Positions 47,152-48,248 of a stretch of DNA of 48,248 nt are shown one piece after another. The translations under genes were made by a program, and so were the position numbers. Source of the stretch: Bacteroidales bacterium UBA4363 (GTDB taxonomy: Bacteria; Bacteroidota; Bacteroidia; Bacteroidales; Paludibacteraceae); contig DGSL01000006.1 of assembly GCA_002393965.1 (NCBI GenBank), positions 23,029-71,276 of the forward strand, in the 5' to 3' direction. Each line of letters opens with the position of its first letter. Position 1 is the stretch's first letter. The notes under the pieces were generated by a model. That model was not told the origin of the DNA and made no database searches. It saw nothing but the letters and a program-made list of their open reading frames with translations.

Positions 47152-47205
47152 GTTTTACGTAGCATGATGCATATTCGCACTGTTGAAAAACATATTGTTG
47201 GATAA

Positions 47206-47234
47206 TATTGAATAAAATAAAATAGTTATATTTG
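47206..47234 (+). promoter_or_regulatory. Promoter of the candidate structured RNA
   Basis: TATATTTG at 47227-47234 matches TAnnTTTG. The ATTG at 47207-47210 is a partial -33 box, 16 bases upstream. Transcription would begin near 47240, inside the first copy of the GCGTTGCTC segment. Confidence 0.5.
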
Positions 47235-47239
47235 TTGCG

Positions 47240-47523
47240 TTGCTCTCAGCAGAAGCTTGCCTAAGGGAAAGTGGATGGGGAGGGTGACGCTACATATTAT
47301 TAAGCGTTTACTTGACGCTTTGGTCTTTAGCACTTCAGAACTTCGCAACTTCAGATTTCGACTAAAGAACAAAGCAACGGTAGATGTCTATGTGTGTGAT
47401 GTATGTGCCATTATATGGTATTATCTTCATAATGCGTGGGCTTCTGCGTTGCTCGTTCAGTCGAAATGGGCAATGCGAAGGCCTTGAAGTGCGGGACGAG
47501 CAATCGAACCCGCGCTTTTTTTT
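47240..47523 (+). ncRNA. Candidate structured small RNA or leader RNA upstream of the BspA-like gene
   Basis: A stretch of about 280 bases is bounded by a Bacteroidetes promoter and a strong intrinsic terminator and has no coding signal. The segment GCGTTGCTC occurs twice, at 47237-47245 and 47446-47454. Either copy can pair over nine bases (two G-U) with GGGCAATGC at 47468-47476: the first would close the RNA end to end, the second would make a local hairpin. These pairings exclude each other. I do not recognise it as RNase P RNA, tmRNA, SRP RNA or a known riboswitch. It may be a free small RNA or an attenuated leader of the gene that starts 85 bases after the terminator. Confidence 0.45.
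47487..47523 (+). terminator. Intrinsic terminator ending the candidate RNA
   Basis: AAGTGCGGG pairs with CCCGCGCTT (one G-U), with an inner CGA/TCG helix capped by GCAA, followed by eight T (47516-47523). It precedes the BspA-like start codon by 84 bases. Confidence 0.8.
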
Positions 47524-47607
47524 GCCCATAGGTGAACATGGCTTATTTAATTGGCGTAGGGTGAGAGGAAAAGAGAATTTATGTTTAACCAATTAAACAC
47601 CTATACC

Positions 47608-48248
47608 ATGAAACGCCTTATTTTATCGACAGTGTGTATGCTGTTTTGTGCCACAGGGCTGTGGGCGCAAATATTAGTGGATGGAATCTATTACAACTTT
47701 GATACAAGCACCCAAACAGCGAGTGTAACGAACAAATCAGGAGGATATTCCTTAGGCAGCAACTCCTATTCAGGGAGCATAACCATTCCATCTACGGTGG
47801 CTTACAACGGGACGAGCTACAGCGTGACGAGCATTGGAGAATATGCGTTCGATGGCTGCAAAGGACTGACAAACATCACCATCCCGAACAGCGTCACAAG
47901 CATAGGAAACAATGCGTTCTATAAATGCAAAGGACTGACAAGCATCACTATCCCGAACAGCGTGACAAGCATTGGAAACCTCGCGTTCGATGGCTGCAAA
48001 GGACTGACAAGCATCACAATTCCGAACAGCGTGACAACAATAGAAAGCTCTGCGTTCTCTGGTTGCAGCGGTCTGACAAGTATCACGATTCCGAACAGTG
48101 TGACGAGCATTGGAGGCCATGCGTTCTACGATTGCGACGGACTGACAAGCATCACAATTCCGAACAGCGTGACAACAATAGAAAGCTCTGCGTTCTCTGG
48201 TTGCAGCGGTCTGACAAGTATCACGATTCCGAACAGCGTGACGAGCAT
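47608..48248 (+). CDS. BspA-like leucine-rich-repeat surface protein, N-terminal part (runs off the window)
   Basis: The frame opens with ATG at 47608 and is still open at the window end (213 codons visible). A signal peptide ([20 protein letters not shown]) is followed by about 65 residues of Ser/Thr/Gly-rich sequence. From about residue 72 come 23-residue leucine-rich repeats of the Treponema pallidum/BspA type, with the pattern [18 protein letters not shown].GC.G. Proteins of this family in Bacteroidales are exported and bind host or bacterial surfaces; many carry a C-terminal type IX sorting domain, which would be outside this window. The repeats are nearly identical in DNA, pointing to recent expansion. 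No clear start-proximal ribosome site is visible, which is usual in this phylum. Confidence 0.9.
   Translation, partial: MKRLILSTVCMLFCATGLWAQILVDGIYYNFDTSTQTASVTNKSGGYSLGSNSYSGSITIPSTVAYNGTSYSVTSIGEYAFDGCKGLTNITIPNSVTSIGNNAFYKCKGLTSITIPNSVTSIGNLAFDGCKGLTSITIPNSVTTIESSAFSGCSGLTSITIPNSVTSIGGHAFYDCDGLTSITIPNSVTTIESSAFSGCSGLTSITIPNSVTS
47863..48248 (+). repeat. Tandem 69-bp repeats of the leucine-rich-repeat domain
   Basis: Units begin at 47863, 47932, 48001, 48070, 48139 and 48208, each with GGACTGAC or GGTCTGAC, and each encodes 23 residues. In addition 48001-48110 and 48139-48248 are identical except at one base (T at 48099, C at 48237), so a 138-bp double unit has been copied recently. The array continues past the window. 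Confidence 0.9.

Larger units (their letters stand above)
47152..47607. other. Non-coding stretch between the asnS remnant and the BspA-like gene
   Basis: No protein gene is supported here. The stretch carries a promoter box (47227-47234), a probable structured RNA (47240-47523) with its own terminator, and a poorly defined promoter region for the BspA-like gene (TATGTTTA at 47580-47587). A 76-codon frame at 47257-47487 has no recognisable product. Confidence 0.6.

Noticed and set aside
47488..47516. Minus-strand GGTTCGATT, resembling a tRNA T-loop
   Set aside because: It is part of an intrinsic terminator with a GCAA loop and eight T on the + strand; no tRNA body surrounds it.
1..48248. CRISPR array, restriction or anti-phage cassette, or complete transposon
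   Set aside because: No regularly spaced direct repeats with unique spacers, no transposase or integrase and no known defence gene were seen; the only tandem arrays are the edge repeats, the 22-bp pair and the leucine-rich-repeat coding units.

Overview
The window looks like a chromosome segment of a Bacteroidales bacterium, most likely a member of the Prevotellaceae or a close relative; I cannot name the species. The reasons are the TAnnTTTG-type promoter boxes ahead of many genes, a complex I operon with fused nuoCD and no nuoEFG nearby, a single-chain pyruvate:ferredoxin oxidoreductase, the short archaeal/eukaryal-type prolyl-tRNA synthetase, an OmpA protein with PD40 repeats, and a BspA-type leucine-rich-repeat surface protein at the right edge. 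Most of it is ordinary core genome. Accessory signs are concentrated in the last 1.7 kb.

Layout. 240-1271 is a voltage-gated-type potassium channel. 1344-6853 (+) is a polysaccharide export block: two tandem export lipoproteins, a Wzc-type tyrosine autokinase and a UDP-sugar dehydrogenase. 14865-7022 (-) holds a DPP-IV-like protein that has lost its catalytic residues, a hexose MFS transporter, a ROK sugar kinase and mfd. 14953-19683 (+) holds a polyprenol-phosphate sugar transferase, dihydroorotase, ApbE and ProS. 31888-19811 (-) is nuoA-B-CD-H-I-J-K-L-M-N followed by a Na/Pi cotransporter. 32441-38922 (+) holds an aminotransferase, a LolC/E-type permease, an OmpA/PD40 protein and a HerA-like ATPase. 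39322-39122 (-) is a tiny winged-helix protein with a palindrome in its leader. 43152-39595 (-) is the PFOR gene. 46533-43335 (-) is a run of PlsC-like acyltransferase, DUF3298 lipoprotein, rsmG, metallo-hydrolase and an HMA-fold protein without its CxxC. 46804-48248 holds tandem repeats, a 5'-deleted asnS remnant, a probable structured RNA or leader, and the start of the BspA-like gene, which runs off the window.

How it fits together. PFOR makes reduced ferredoxin, and the EFG-less complex I is a plausible membrane acceptor of low-potential electrons, although its donor cannot be read from DNA. The export block supplies the outer-membrane pore, the co-polymerase/kinase and one activated sugar acid, but no polymerase, flippase or dedicated glycosyltransferase is present, so the rest of the pathway must lie elsewhere. 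The most unusual items are the pseudo-peptidase in a sugar-uptake operon and the terminator-ended RNA upstream of the BspA-like gene, where two identical segments compete for one complement.
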